A stretch of 60,000 nt of DNA from Zygnema cylindricum (taxonomy: Eukaryota > Streptophyta > Zygnematophyceae > Zygnematales > Zygnemataceae): assembly GCA_037447655.1 (NCBI GenBank), contig JBBHKE010001800.1:64001-124000 (forward strand), written 5' to 3'. Below, one piece after another: positions 12,201 through 21,979 of this stretch; the stretch's first letter is position 1, and every line of letters starts with the position of its first letter. The position numbers and the translations under genes were made by a program. The notes beneath the pieces were generated by a model. That model did no database searches, was not told the DNA's origin, and worked only from the letters and a program-made list of their open reading frames with translations.

Positions 12201-15200
12201 GTACTTCATGCAACTCATCGATTCCCCATACCTGTTCCTGATCTTAAAATTTATCAGGCATGCTACACTGCCTGCCTAGTGTTAATAACATTAATTAGGA
12301 AGCAGCTTTTTCTGGTCAAAAATCATACAGTCGTGTTGATAACACTATTTAAGGGACGGGACTACAATTCGCCACGACTCCCTATGCTAAGTTAATATTA
12401 TACATTCCAATTCTGCATTTACACTAATAATTCCTTTACATTAACAGGAAGGGGCAGTTTCAAAACAGAATCCTTTCCTGGTTCATGCCAAATTCACATA
12501 TAAAACCAATCAGCAAGAGTCTCCACCGACGTGTACATGAACAAAAAATGGTTACTTAAGACCAGGAAGGCTCAATGGAAATTAGACAAATTGGGTCATC
12601 TATTATGAACACTAATCTCTTTGTTCTCAAATTCAAAGGCTGCCAACAAATGTCGTCTCCAGGCTCCACTTTATCTCCAGTTCAAATACTGAAACAGAAC
12701 CTGACTTACGGATGAAAAAAAAAAACTTAGATCTAAGTGAGCCTGGTTGCGTCCATTTCGCCATTCAGATATCTAAATGTTAAATTTCCATAGCCATGCG
12801 AAAAGTTTGACACATGTGTGATACCTTGCCTATGAAACAGAAACCTAGGGAACCTGGAAACTAATTAAAAAACCCAAATTCCACAGTTGATTTCGAATGC
12901 TTCCATTCTGCAAGATATGTGACAACACCTAGTTTAGAAATTAGTCTTCTGTACAACTAAGGCCTTAACGAACATAATCCCTCCAAGTTGTTCGCCCTAA
13001 TTTCATTCTACAGAAGAACCACTTGCTCCCATAGTGCCGTTTAACGAACAAGCCAAATAGGCTTCAGTTTTAAAGGTAGAACCGTACCTAAGTCCGAGGA
13101 TTTACTTCCAAACCGATCTTTTGGGACTGGATACATCAGGTGCCAGCTGTGACAATTCTAGTCCTAGCTCTTGTAATTTTTCTAGAAGTTTTGAAGATGA
13201 TGAAAAAGTATAAAAAAGAAAAGAGGAAGGAAAGATAATTCTGTTATGCCACACCTCAACTGCTGTCACTCACTGAGCAATAAGTACACCGTGAATCGTT
13301 ATTAGCCTTATGTACTCTATATCGGCACCCCAAAATTTTGACATTGATACCCGAAATACAATGAATAAATCTAATTTTTCCTTGACGTTAATTACGGTTC
13401 TTGTAAATTAGCGTTAATGGTCATACCGTACTTATTTTATGAATAGTGTGGTGTACGGAATGTGTTTGTTCGTACAACACTGTACTTCGTTACCGAAAAT
13501 CGTACGGAAATTGTAGTTAACTTATGTCGGTTGCATACAGAACTGCGCTTAGAATAAACGTGGAGTCGAGTTTGCAACAAACGCGTTCGCAAACCCAAAT
13601 TATAATTATGGATTAATTACAGTAAAAGGACGCGACGTGGTACGGATTGTCAGATTTTGTGCTTCTAACTATTTTACTGTATATGTAATGACGGCAGATC
13701 CGCTGTACCTAAATCAGCGTTATGGAGAAATTACAATTAAACATTTTTTTGAAAATGGGATTGATACACAAATTAGCATGAATGACACTAATTAATTATT
13801 AACACTAATAATTTCTATAGTCTAATAACAATTCACAGTGTAGTGAATTACACCTTGCATCGTTATTAGAGTTAATAACATTAATTCGAGTGAAGGTTTT
13901 TTTGACTCAAAATCATATATTAGTGTTAATAACTCTAGTTATTTCAGTGGCCCTATGAGCCACGTGGGAAATCATAACTTAGAGTATTCAATTTAATACA
14001 AGTGTCAACACTAATATTTCATTGACTCTAAAAGCGATGGGCGATCTACCTCTTTGGTCCATAGATATTAAATGGGTTTATGCCTTCATGTTTCAAGCAC
14101 CATAATCAAGTAACAATTCAATTTTTTTGGTACTGCTCATTTCAAGATGTAACCACACTCCGACAAATTCGTTAATGTTGTTTTAAAAGCCTTACATAAA
14201 GCAAACTTTCGCATTCACTTGTCATCAAAGAGGTTATTAAATTGTACTACACTACACACATGCTATTATAGCATACTGGTGATAGGAAGGCCAGAGTCGA
14301 TTAAAAAAACAGTTGACTGCCAATCGCTATTAGAATTAATAACTCCAATTCGAGCATGTGTGTTTTCGACCCGAAATCATACATCAGCGCCATGTGGCAA
14401 GACATAATTTACTGTAGTTATTACCAAATCCGCTTAAAACTAATAATAAGGTGTACTATCCCAATCTCATCTGTTCCATCAATGTTAGTTGAAAAAACTG
14501 TGATGATTCTCACCACAACAAATGCTGCACCGTACATGTGAAAACACAAGAGCCCACCTTAGATTGCACAAAGTTCTTTTCGACCAAATTTCGCTCCTCC
14601 CTGGAAATGTTAAGTTGTCAAAAATGTTTGACCATTTCCTAACAGTACCAGTTATGACAGTTATTGGACGCGTCTCTCTGTCTAGCTATCAGCATTGCAT
14701 TGGTCCATTTGTTCCTTCTCAATTTCCTTGGTAATTCCATGTAACGTGATTCCTGGAATTACTAGTCAGTAATCCTCCTAATCGAACAAAAAATTATAAG
14801 ATTTGTGCAGATTTCTGTATGATTACTTTGGTCAGTAAACTCCAGTTACAGAGTACACATAATTACTCTAGAACACGGAATACTCATGAAAGTGATATAA
14901 TGATGCAAGTATAAATGGAACCAATTACCTGGCAACAATCTTCAAATAACTAAAAAAAAGGGATTTGTAAAAGATCTTCAAATAAAATAATAATAAAAAA
15001 AAGAGAAACGGAATTACCTCGCCTGGATCTATTTCCAGCACAATTGGAGACACACTGATAGCGGTTTCCTTCAATTTCGCACCTCCTGCAAGACTCACAT
15101 AAGGAACAAATTAGAAAAACATTCTAAGAAAAACATTTTAAGAGTTATTTAAAGACGACAGAAAAAGAGAGAGAGCTTCTAGGGCGCGGCTGCATTGGAC

Positions 15201-15576
15201 CACATTTTAAGTCAATCAAGAATGATAATATAATTATGGCCGTCCTATTGAGATACGTGACAATCAGATAAATAATACAGCAGAGAGCAAACCAGTCACG
15301 TCAACTTCGCAAACCCTAAAATCTTAACCTAAAAGATTAGCTTGAAATCCTAGCCTAAGATTCGAACCTGCATCCTAACCTAAAAGGTCAAAACCCTAAC
15401 CAAATATCCTGACCTAAAACCTTACCTTTCTTACCAACAGAACCAAGCTGTGCGGTCTCCTTCTTGGAAGAGCTCGGAGGACGACCTCTCCCTCGTTTCA
15501 CAGAAACGGAGGTTTCCTCCAAAGACGGCGCATTCTTCCTCGGTCGACCCCGCTTACGTGGCGGAGAGTCGGGCAT
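9281..15576 (-). CDS. AT-hook motif nuclear-localized (AHL) protein, PPC/DUF296 domain
   Basis: AHL proteins are plant nuclear regulators that bind AT-rich DNA through AT-hooks and oligomerise through the PPC domain. Exon 1, 15576-15426, starts MPDSPPRKRGRPRK and has a second hook, KRGRGRPPSSSKK. Exon 2, 15085-15018, ends SPIVLEIDPGE. Exon 3, 11433-11302, carries RVCILSASGAVSDTEL, the hallmark PPC strand. Exon 5, 10156-10038, reads DLLITVGIASDDGKMFGGAL. Exon 6, 9914-9885, is VHIFIGLGRH, matching the family VQVVVG strand. The last exon, 9349-9281, ends GTIKSPSKALLGG and TGA. All listed junctions are GT-AG and phase-consistent, except that one short exon (about 40 bases, expected to encode the FEGxFEILSLSG-like strand) must lie between 11302 and 10156 and was not found. 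Without it the protein is about 190 residues, short for AHLs. Intron 2 is 3.6 kb and filled with MITEs. Confidence 0.85.
9776..9950 (-). repeat. Tandemly duplicated mini-exon region in the AHL gene
   Basis: The exon at 9914-9885 with its acceptor (CTTTCAG) and donor (CATGTAAGC) has a degraded neighbour at about 9811-9782: TTTTTTCAG, then TTTCTCATATTATAGGGCTC, then GGTAGACATGTAAGGG. The second copy contains an in-frame TAG, so only the upstream one fits the protein. The surrounding intron bases are also similar, so this is a small tandem duplication that includes the exon. Confidence 0.5.
10776..10955. mobile_element. MITE, TACACC-terminus family (AHL intron)
   Basis: Begins TACATCGTGAATCATTTTTAG and ends CTAAAAACGATTCACGGTTTA, imperfect terminal inverted repeats of the family widespread in this window, about 180 bp. 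It lies in the same interval as the unlocated AHL exon. Confidence 0.65.
13285..13842. mobile_element. MITE, TACACC-terminus family (AHL intron 2)
   Basis: Left end TACACCGTGAATCGTTATTAG and right end CTAATAACAATTCACAGTGTA. The left arm continues into CCTTATGTACTCTATATCGG like the 203-bp copy at 23444. The interior contains other sequence, so this is a composite or longer relative. Confidence 0.7.
13849..14048. mobile_element. MITE, related family with TTTTTGACCCAAAATCAT core
   Basis: Left end TACACCTTGCATCGTTATTAGAG and right end CTCTAAAAGCGATGGGCGATCTA. It carries the core GACTCAAAATCATATATTAG and GTGGCC...CCACGTGG. It shares this core with 5280-5370, 14313-14456, 31241-31462 and 34520-34744, marking a second, related MITE family. 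It lies 6 bases from the neighbouring element. Confidence 0.6.
14313..14456. mobile_element. MITE copy, TTTTTGACCC core family
   Basis: Contains CAATCGCTATTAGAATTAAT, TTTCGACCCGAAATCATACA and CCATGTGGCAAGACATAATT, and ends AACTAATAATAAGGTGTA. Imperfect ends, inside AHL intron 2. Confidence 0.5.
15301..15430. repeat. Degenerate telomere-like CCTAAA tract
   Basis: Plus strand shows AACCCTAAAATC, TTAACCTAAAAG, ATCCTAACCTAAAAGG and AAACCCTAACC in succession. These resemble plant-type telomeric CCCTAAA units decayed within AHL intron 1. It could also be AT-rich intron sequence with coincidental motifs. Confidence 0.4.
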
Positions 15577-15621
15577 GGCGTCAGACTACTGCTATTGCAA
15601 GACTAAGGAGAAGAAGAAGTA

Positions 15622-15798
15622 ATGAAGAGTCGCGAAAAATCAAGATTCGGTTAATTTTTTTTTTCGTAAACGACGGTCGGTTAACGGTTAACAATTTTGG
15701 AGCGTGACAAAACTCGGTCGGGCGTCGGTTACTCAGATTTTGAAAAAAAAAAAAAGGTCGGTTTCGGGTATGATTTTTTTTGACTTTTGCGACCTCTG
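15622..15798 (-). mobile_element. Truncated end of a hAT-like MITE in the AHL upstream region
   Basis: On the minus strand this starts CAGAGGTCGCAAAAGTC and runs through ACCCGAAACCGACC, GTTAACCGTTAACCGACC and AACCGAATCTTGATTTTTCG, matching 36134-36310. Only one end is present. It stops about 45 bases upstream of the AHL start codon, so it likely contributes promoter or leader sequence. Confidence 0.6.
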
Positions 15799-15896
15799 GC
15801 TGCTTGCTTGAAACTGGATAACAAACAGCAAACCAGAAATTGACACGTATGAACTTTGAAGATTGATTTTTTAGCAATGGTATTTTAGGTGGGGTT

Positions 15897-16430
15897 TCGG
15901 TCAGAAGGTGCCAGTATTTGTACGGACATGAACAAGCAGTTGTTTTCAAGGACGAGTTCCCGTTAGGTGGCGCCTGAAAACAAGCTCTTGCATATGTGTT
16001 CTCTTATGAGTAGTACAGTACCATGTAGGCTATAGTTAAGATTTTGATATAAAAAATTAAAAAACCGATCCTCAACGATTTTTCGAACCGTGCAATCTTA
16101 ATGGAAAAATTGTACTTGCGTTCTTGTGACTGTACGAATTATGGTTTCTGTACGACCACAATGTCCTTTATTGTACTTTCCCCTCTGTCTTTGTATCAAT
16201 TTGCCTTTTCATCGTTTCAACTTTCAACCTGTGTATTTTTTAATTTTTGAAACGAAAACACTTTTTTTTTAAGCGGCTCCCTTTTCAGCCTTGTCTTTTC
16301 CAAACATCTTTCACGGAGCGTGACAGGGATATCTTCCGGCAAAGACTCTGTTGGATTTTGGTGGATTCGAGTCCACTTTGTCCGAAGACACATGGCCTTT
16401 GCGACTTGTACATTTAGAGCGTTGTTCCAT
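15897..16430. repeat. Dispersed repeat, copy 1 (empty-site copy)
   Basis: Matches 21980-23225 from GGTCAGAAGGTGCCAGTATT to CACATGGCCTTTGCGACTTG. At 16093-16099 it reads CTTAATGG, the uninterrupted version of the site where the 767-bp MITE sits in the other copy. Parts (TTTCCGGCAAAG, TGTCCGAAG) also resemble the interiors of the hAT MITEs at 24537 and 27087. The stretch 16431-16758 beyond it holds no recognised feature. Confidence 0.75.
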
Positions 16431-16758
16431 TAGGCGGTCTCTGTAAACGTCAAAATTTTGTTTACTGAAGCGACCGTTCCATGGTGTCGGGTCAGTAACC
16501 GACATTTATTTTGCGTGGCGCATGTTGATTGGCTCCACGTAAGATCTATTCAGATCGTACTAATCCACATAAAATCCTTGGCAGCAAGTTCATCACTCAA
16601 AATTTGTATCGTCGGGTGTAAAAAGAACGTCGTACATAATGTACAATAATGTACTAAATGTACGGACTTGAAATAAGGAACACAACCTTCTCTAAAATAT
16701 TACCATGGCTCTCTCCTAAACGCCTGTCTTTGAGCTAAAACCTACGCAACAACGATGC

Positions 16759-17310
16759 TTGTCTTCATTATCCTCTAATTTCTTCAAAATAGAATTGTTG
16801 CTGGCCATACTTATCCTCCTTAATGACCATGAGGGTGACCAATCCAAGGAAGAAATTATCATTTTAACCATCATGGTGTTCCTTGTTCAAAGGAACATCA
16901 TTGCAGCTCCACAAACCTTCATAAATTTTGTCGAGGGTTTTAGTATGTTGTTTTGCAGACCTAGACGACGCAGGTCCAAGGGAGAGTACTACATTCGACC
17001 TCGGAGTTTACATTTCTCCATGACACTCCTTCATGAGTATGATAATGAGAGGTATAGGGAACTTTTTCGCCTTTCTAGACACCTAGTACATTATTTGGCT
17101 GAAGAAATAGGGCATCGAATGGAAACTGACCCTGCACCGTGTTTTGGAAACATCCCTATTAGAAAGCTTGCTGTAATGCGGCAAATTGAGATGGTCCTTT
17201 ACCGTCTCGCCACGGGATATACCGCTACTTCAGTAGGGGATCTTTTTGGCGTGAGTAGAATGACTGTCTTGTTGATTTCTGTGAAATCTAGGATTCGGTA
17301 TGTCCCATAC
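16759..17310 (+). pseudogene. PIF/Harbinger transposase, N-terminal half
   Basis: An open frame of about 184 residues whose second half matches the nuclease-superfamily transposase DDE_Tnp_4/Harbinger N-terminal region: YRELFRLSRHLVHYLAEEIG, then IPIRKLAVMRQIEMVLYRLA, then TGYTATSVGDLFGVSRMTV, the usual helix-turn-helix-like segment before the catalytic domain. The frame stops at 17311, and the catalytic part resumes only at about 21200. The piece ends within a few bases of a tRNA-like sequence, suggesting insertion or rearrangement there. GTGAGT at about 17250 could alternatively be an intron donor. Confidence 0.75.
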
Positions 17311-17319
17311 TAGGAAAAG

Positions 17320-17392
17320 TGAGCCGGCCAGGGCTCGAACATGGGACCTCTGACTTGAGCTGTCAACGCACTAACCACTGTGCCACCAGCTC
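17320..17392 (-). tRNA. tRNA-like sequence (pseudo-tRNA or SINE head)
   Basis: The minus strand folds as a 73-base cloverleaf. The acceptor stem is GAGCTGG with CCGGCTC (one G-U), the D stem GCAC/GTGC, the anticodon stem TTGAC/GTCAG, and the T arm loop TTCGAGC. A-box-like TGGCACAGTGG and B-box-like TGTTCGAGCCC are present. The anticodon loop AGCTCAA has G at position 33 instead of the invariant U and would give CTC at 34-36. The T stem has one mismatch. It is therefore more likely a decayed tRNA or the head of a tRNA-derived SINE than a working gene. Confidence 0.55.
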
Positions 17393-17545
17393 GATGTAGA
17401 GCCTGGCGGGTCCTTACCTATTTCTTTTAGGCGGGTTCAAGTGTGGCGTATCACATTCTACCGCGTATTCAACCGACATTCACGTGCCAATCCAACACCC
17501 CCCCTCACGGGAAGGTCGGTCACACCATCCGCAATCCCGCTGTGT

Positions 17546-17576
17546 TTGATACCATGTTGAGTAGAAAAAAGAGGGA
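17546..17576 (-). other. Copia-like LTR end and primer-binding-site motif
   Basis: On the minus strand the sequence reads CTACTCAACA then TGGTATCAAACAC. Plant Copia elements commonly end their LTR with ...CA followed by TGGTATCAGAGC, complementary to initiator tRNA-Met. Here the last bases differ. No matching second LTR was found. Confidence 0.3.
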
Positions 17577-19912
17577 GCTCCAAAAGTCAAGGAAGAGCTC
17601 CATTCTCACATCAGTAAAGGGGGAAGCCATACAAGAGATCTTCGTCAGTGAAGAGAGGTGCACAGGAAAAAGGCCAAGTAGGTCAGACTGCAGTAGTCAA
17701 AAAAGGACAAGGAGTCTAAGGAAGACTGGAGAAGTGCAGACGACAGAGAGGGAAGCATAAGTTAACCCTAATCTGAACATACAGAATGACTTTGAATTGA
17801 AATGTCTCCCTTCATATAGAGACAACAAGGGTTCAGTAAGATACAGTGCAGGTACAACTTTGCAGGAGCGACGAAGGCGCGAAACAATTTTGACGTCGCA
17901 CATTGAAAATTCACGAAACCGAATCGTCACCACAAAATCAGTGATCGGACGGCCAAAAATACAGGTGGCATCCAAACGACTACAACGAATTCATACGACA
18001 AGTCACACGGATCCGATTAGTTCGCAAATTTCGTAGTGGAATCGACGGACGAAAACATGTGATCAGCGCGCGAATCAAGCGAATTAAAGACTGCAGAAAT
18101 TGTACGATTGGGATCAGAAATTGTACGATTGGGATCTTTGACGCATTCGATGATCCAGGTACATGTCCGTTCGCATTCAGAGAAGCCGCCAGCGTCACAA
18201 ACAAATTCAATGCCAAACGCGCATCTGTTGGCTACAATTGTAAAGCCAAGATCAGCGGGACCACCCTTGGTCTACACAGGTTGAAATTTCAAGGCCGCTT
18301 GAAATTACCGGATATCATCAAGTTGGCCGATTCCAGATTGAGCCACTTGTACGGAGAAGAACAAAAATATTCTTTCAAGAAACGAGTGTACCTTTGCGAG
18401 AGTACAACTACAACAAGTCAAATCGAGGACGACGAGATCAGACGACAAGTATCACCACGACATCGAGTAGGAGTGTTGGATTTATGCGATCTCGGGTGAT
18501 ACCTCTCGATACACTTCGGTACAAATGAACCAACACGATTTATTTATGTGACGTCACAGACTCACACGTGCGGAATCTGACGGAATATTCCATGACAAAA
18601 AGTACAGAAAACTAGAAAGTCTGAGATTAAATGGGGAATTTCTATATGGTGATAGAGCTCAGAAAATGATCGAAAAAGGAATCTGGACAAAACAAAACAC
18701 AATAGATTCTTGGACTGAAAACAACTTAGAGATACTAATCAGTGGAGGACTTAATTCTCACCAGATAGGGAAGATCGAAAGAGTGGAGAAAGAAATATCC
18801 AAAGCTAAAAACAGAGGTAGCCACAGCGCTACGGATATCGGCGACACGAGGAGTGACCTCCGTCATGGTCATTAAGGTAGAAAATCCAAAACTAGGAAGA
18901 ATTTGCAAAATGAGAGCAAACCCATTAGAACCCATATAGCTAAGAATGACAAGAGGGAGAAGATAGGCAGTGCAAAACATAGAACATCACTTTACCATGG
19001 GCAAAGAAATCATGAGGCAACACATAATCTAAAAGTCAGAAAAATGTTTTGCAGAGACATAGAACGCTGTGGGAGAATAATCAAAGGAGTAGAGTTCTTA
19101 CCAGATTTGCTGCAAGTAGCCACAGGTGAAAGCCAAGAGAGTTTGATGTCGCCCAAACTGAAATCAAAGGGAGCCTCCACAGCTCCAAGTCTCCGTAGAA
19201 CCACATGTCAAATAGCTGAGGGAGAAGGGGAAAAATGCTTGCACAAAGACAAGGACAAGAATACTGTAGCAAAAAAGAGTCATATGTCAAAGTCGACATC
19301 ATTATATGGCTAACTAGACTCTCATTCACACAAACCGAAGGAAACAAATCAAAAAGCGATAGAGATCTTACAAGTCGGACTAGAGGACTTTAACTCACAT
19401 AGAAGCAACGAAGGCAGAATGACAAATCAAAGAGGGATAAATGGGAACTTACCATTCGGCCATTGGAAGTGTCAAAGAACAAGGAATCTGCAAAGAGCTA
19501 ATTCCGCCACAGCCTGCCCACATAGAGGAGCTCCACCAATAGAAGGAACTCCTAGAACGACTCAAGAAAAATCTCCAACAAAAAGTGTAACAGAAAAAAG
19601 GGATACAGGAACATTCACAGATTAGAAGGCAATTAAAGGATGCTGCCACGAATCACGGAATAAAAAAGGGAAACTCAGATTTTCTAACCAATGTTGGCTG
19701 GCAAAACCTATAGATTTTTCTCGACAACTCATCACAAGTGCGGGTCATGCAGGACAGGAGTCGATTCACAGAGGAAGGTAGCCGGAATTACCAAGCAATT
19801 TTCGGGAGTACAAGGAAAGTGAGAGAAGATTCAGGAGAAACCACCTCGAATAATCCCAGACCCCCAAAAGAATTCTCTCAAAACCTGGACAAGAAACCAA
19901 ACAGTCAGTTGA

Positions 19913-20078
19913 GAGGTCCAAAGGAAAGGGAAAAATGAAGCGGGACAGAAACAATGATAGAAAGGCATTGAGAAATCCGAATTGCAAAACAATTCAGAGG
20001 TCCAAAAGAAAGGGAAAATCAAGCGGGATAGAAACAATCATAGAAAGGTATTGAGAAATCCGAATTGCAAAACAATTC
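19913..20078. repeat. Tandem duplication, 84-bp unit
   Basis: GAGGTCCAAAGGAAAGGG ... AATTGCAAAACAATTCA is repeated at an offset of 84 bases, with few differences between the two units. The length is a multiple of three, so a frame would survive it. Confidence 0.8.
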
Positions 20079-20582
20079 AGATTAAGGAGCATCAGACAAG
20101 GTTTAGGAGAAACTCACAGAATTCTAGAGAAACCAATGCTCAAAGATTATCTCCAATTCAAAGGAACATGGAGATCACATAGTCCAACTAGTTACATTTC
20201 CGCTAGGGAAATTTCTGCAAATGGCAACGAAAGGCGTGATGGGAAGAAAGGTAAAATTCAAAACTCAGATGTCACACTTCAAGACCAAAGTCAGGCAGAA
20301 ATCAAGTGGACAGATTAAGAAGAGCTATTCAGTGAGCGCACAGGAAAAAGATGTTTTCATCAGAAATTGCAGTAAGAAAGGGAGCACACAATCGCTTGCC
20401 TAAACAGAAAATTGCAAAAGTAAGAGAGAGTAGACACATAGATGAGAGATTTTGGAAGGAAAGAGAGTCTAGAAGTGTCATACCTCAAAGTGCACAGCAG
20501 ATTGCCGGCAAATGCCTCAGACCACCATTAAAAAGAGAGTTCAATGTAGAGATTGCAACGGAAGCGTGGTGGGCCCATAACC

Positions 20583-21198
20583 TATTGGTTTGGGACAATC
20601 ACCGTAGTCCGTGGCCTCATGCTAAAGTAGTCGCGTCCCATACATACACCGCTTGGGTGGACCTTAGAGAATCACAATTGTTAGTTTAGAGAAGGGAGAA
20701 GGCATAGATAGGTAGATTACAGAGGCAGGTTTAGACAGCTTAGAATTGATTAATAAAATAGGACAACAAAGTAGAATTGTTTCCTAAACTTTCCACTCTA
20801 ATAAAGTTGAATTATCCTCCTAATTCTAATGCTATTTATCTCTATGTACAGAGAATCAGAATAAATCCCACACAGACATTACAATTCATAGAATTCATGG
20901 AATTCGGACATGAGATTTATTGTGATTCTCTATACATAGAGATAGATAGCATTAAAATTAGGAGGATAATAAAACTTTATTAGAGTGGAAAGTTCAGCAA
21001 ACAATTGTACTTTGTTGTCCTATTTTATTAATCAATTCTAAGTTGTCTAAACCTGCCTCTCTAATCTACATATCTAAGCCTTCTCCTTTCTTTAAACTAA
21101 CAACTGTGATTCTCTAAGGTCTACCCTAGCGGTGTATGTTTGGGACGCGACTACTTTAGCCTGAGGCCACGGGCTACGGTGATTGTCCCAAACCAATA
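20583..21198. repeat. Long inverted repeat: two ~285-bp arms, 45-base loop
   Basis: Arm 1 (20583-20867) begins TATTGGTTTGGGACAATC and arm 2 (20913-21198) ends with its complement. Landmarks are mirrored throughout: TAGTCGCGTCCCA, TTAGAGAATCAC, GCAGGTTTAGACA, AATAGGACAACAAAGTA and TTCCACTCTAATAAAG. Arms differ at scattered positions only. The loop contains GAATTC twice within a short palindromic context. It could be a foldback transposon or two LTRs head to head. Confidence 0.9.
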
Positions 21199-21199
21199 T

Positions 21200-21695
21200 G
21201 TCTCCAGAAAACAAGCAATATTTTGTCGGGCCGTGTGTGATATCTTGACCCCAAGGTTGATAAAATGGCCAACTGGAAGGAGATTTAGTCAACTAATATC
21301 AGCTTTCAAAGACTATAAGTTTCAATTTCTCAACTCCTGCGGGGCCATCAATGCCACTGACTATATATAGGGTTAGGAGCTCATATGCGTCCGTCGGATT
21401 GGTGAGAAACTACTCTACTATCTTGCAGGCCGTGGTGGCTCTGAACACTCGGATACTCGATGCATGTGTAGGATAGGCGGGCAGTGTACACGACTCTAGA
21501 GTCTTTAGAAATTTCGTAATAGGAAATGTTATCTTGTTTGGAGGGGGATTGGAAGGGTCGTGGGTTGATGTCGTTTTGGTAGATGTGCCACCTTTCCTCT
21601 TGGGGGACGCGGGATATCCTTTAAGTAAGCACGTAATAACACCGTACCCTGGGTCAAACTTAGAGGAATCACAAAACTCATTCAACTATTTTTAC
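21200..21695 (+). pseudogene. PIF/Harbinger transposase, catalytic part (broken)
   Basis: Reading in shifting frames gives CRAVCDILTPRLIKWP, FLNSCGAINATDY (the first catalytic Asp region, family GAIDGTH, here Asn at that Asp), NYSTILQAVVALNTRILDACVG, then a stop, then AGSVHDSRVFRNF (second Asp region) and VPPFLLGDAGYPLSKHVITPY. There are stops after INATDYI and after ACVG and at least one frame change. The sequence runs into the assembly gap. It is the continuation of the pieces at 16759-17310, so together they are one decayed transposase separated by about 3.9 kb, or two copies. Confidence 0.75.
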
Positions 21696-21705
21696 NNNNN
21701 NNNNN
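21696..21705. other. Assembly gap (10 N)
   Basis: Ten undetermined bases. A fixed small N run usually marks a gap of unknown size, so the distance between flanks is not reliable. Confidence 0.99.
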
Positions 21706-21979
21706 GCGTCAATGTTTTTTTTTGCACGCAGTAGTGTCTAACATCTGCAACTGTCGGCAGTGCGCGTAACAGTCGCATATGTTAGCAGTGTGGGAATTCA
21801 TTGATACAGCAACAATGAACAATGTGTATCCCTGTGAACTTTAGGCCCATGCGTCCTAAACGATTTTTTATTTCATTTAAGAAATTCAAACTTCATGTAT
21901 CTCTGCGTGGGATTCTGACGTGCCAAGCTTTTTAGCAACTGCTAGCCAAAAATATAGTTTTAGTACTGATATCGGATGT

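Larger units (their letters stand above)
17393..20582 (+). other. Unrecognised purine-rich, possibly retroelement-derived stretch
   Basis: The plus strand is purine-rich with several medium open frames (17443-17760, 18059-18499, 18666-18875, 18903-19313, 20351-20689) rich in Lys, Arg, Glu and Ser but frequently broken by stops. None matches a family I know. The composition resembles decayed gag-like coding DNA. A 21-base direct repeat around 18098-18138 (AAATTGTACGATTGGGATC, twice) and an 84-bp duplication at 19913 are internal. It lies within the insert that separates the two Harbinger transposase pieces. Confidence 0.4.

Noticed and set aside
18059-18499. 146-codon open frame as a protein-coding gene
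   Set aside because: No recognisable domain, contains a tandem 21-base duplication and sits in decayed repeat sequence; described under the purine-rich stretch instead.
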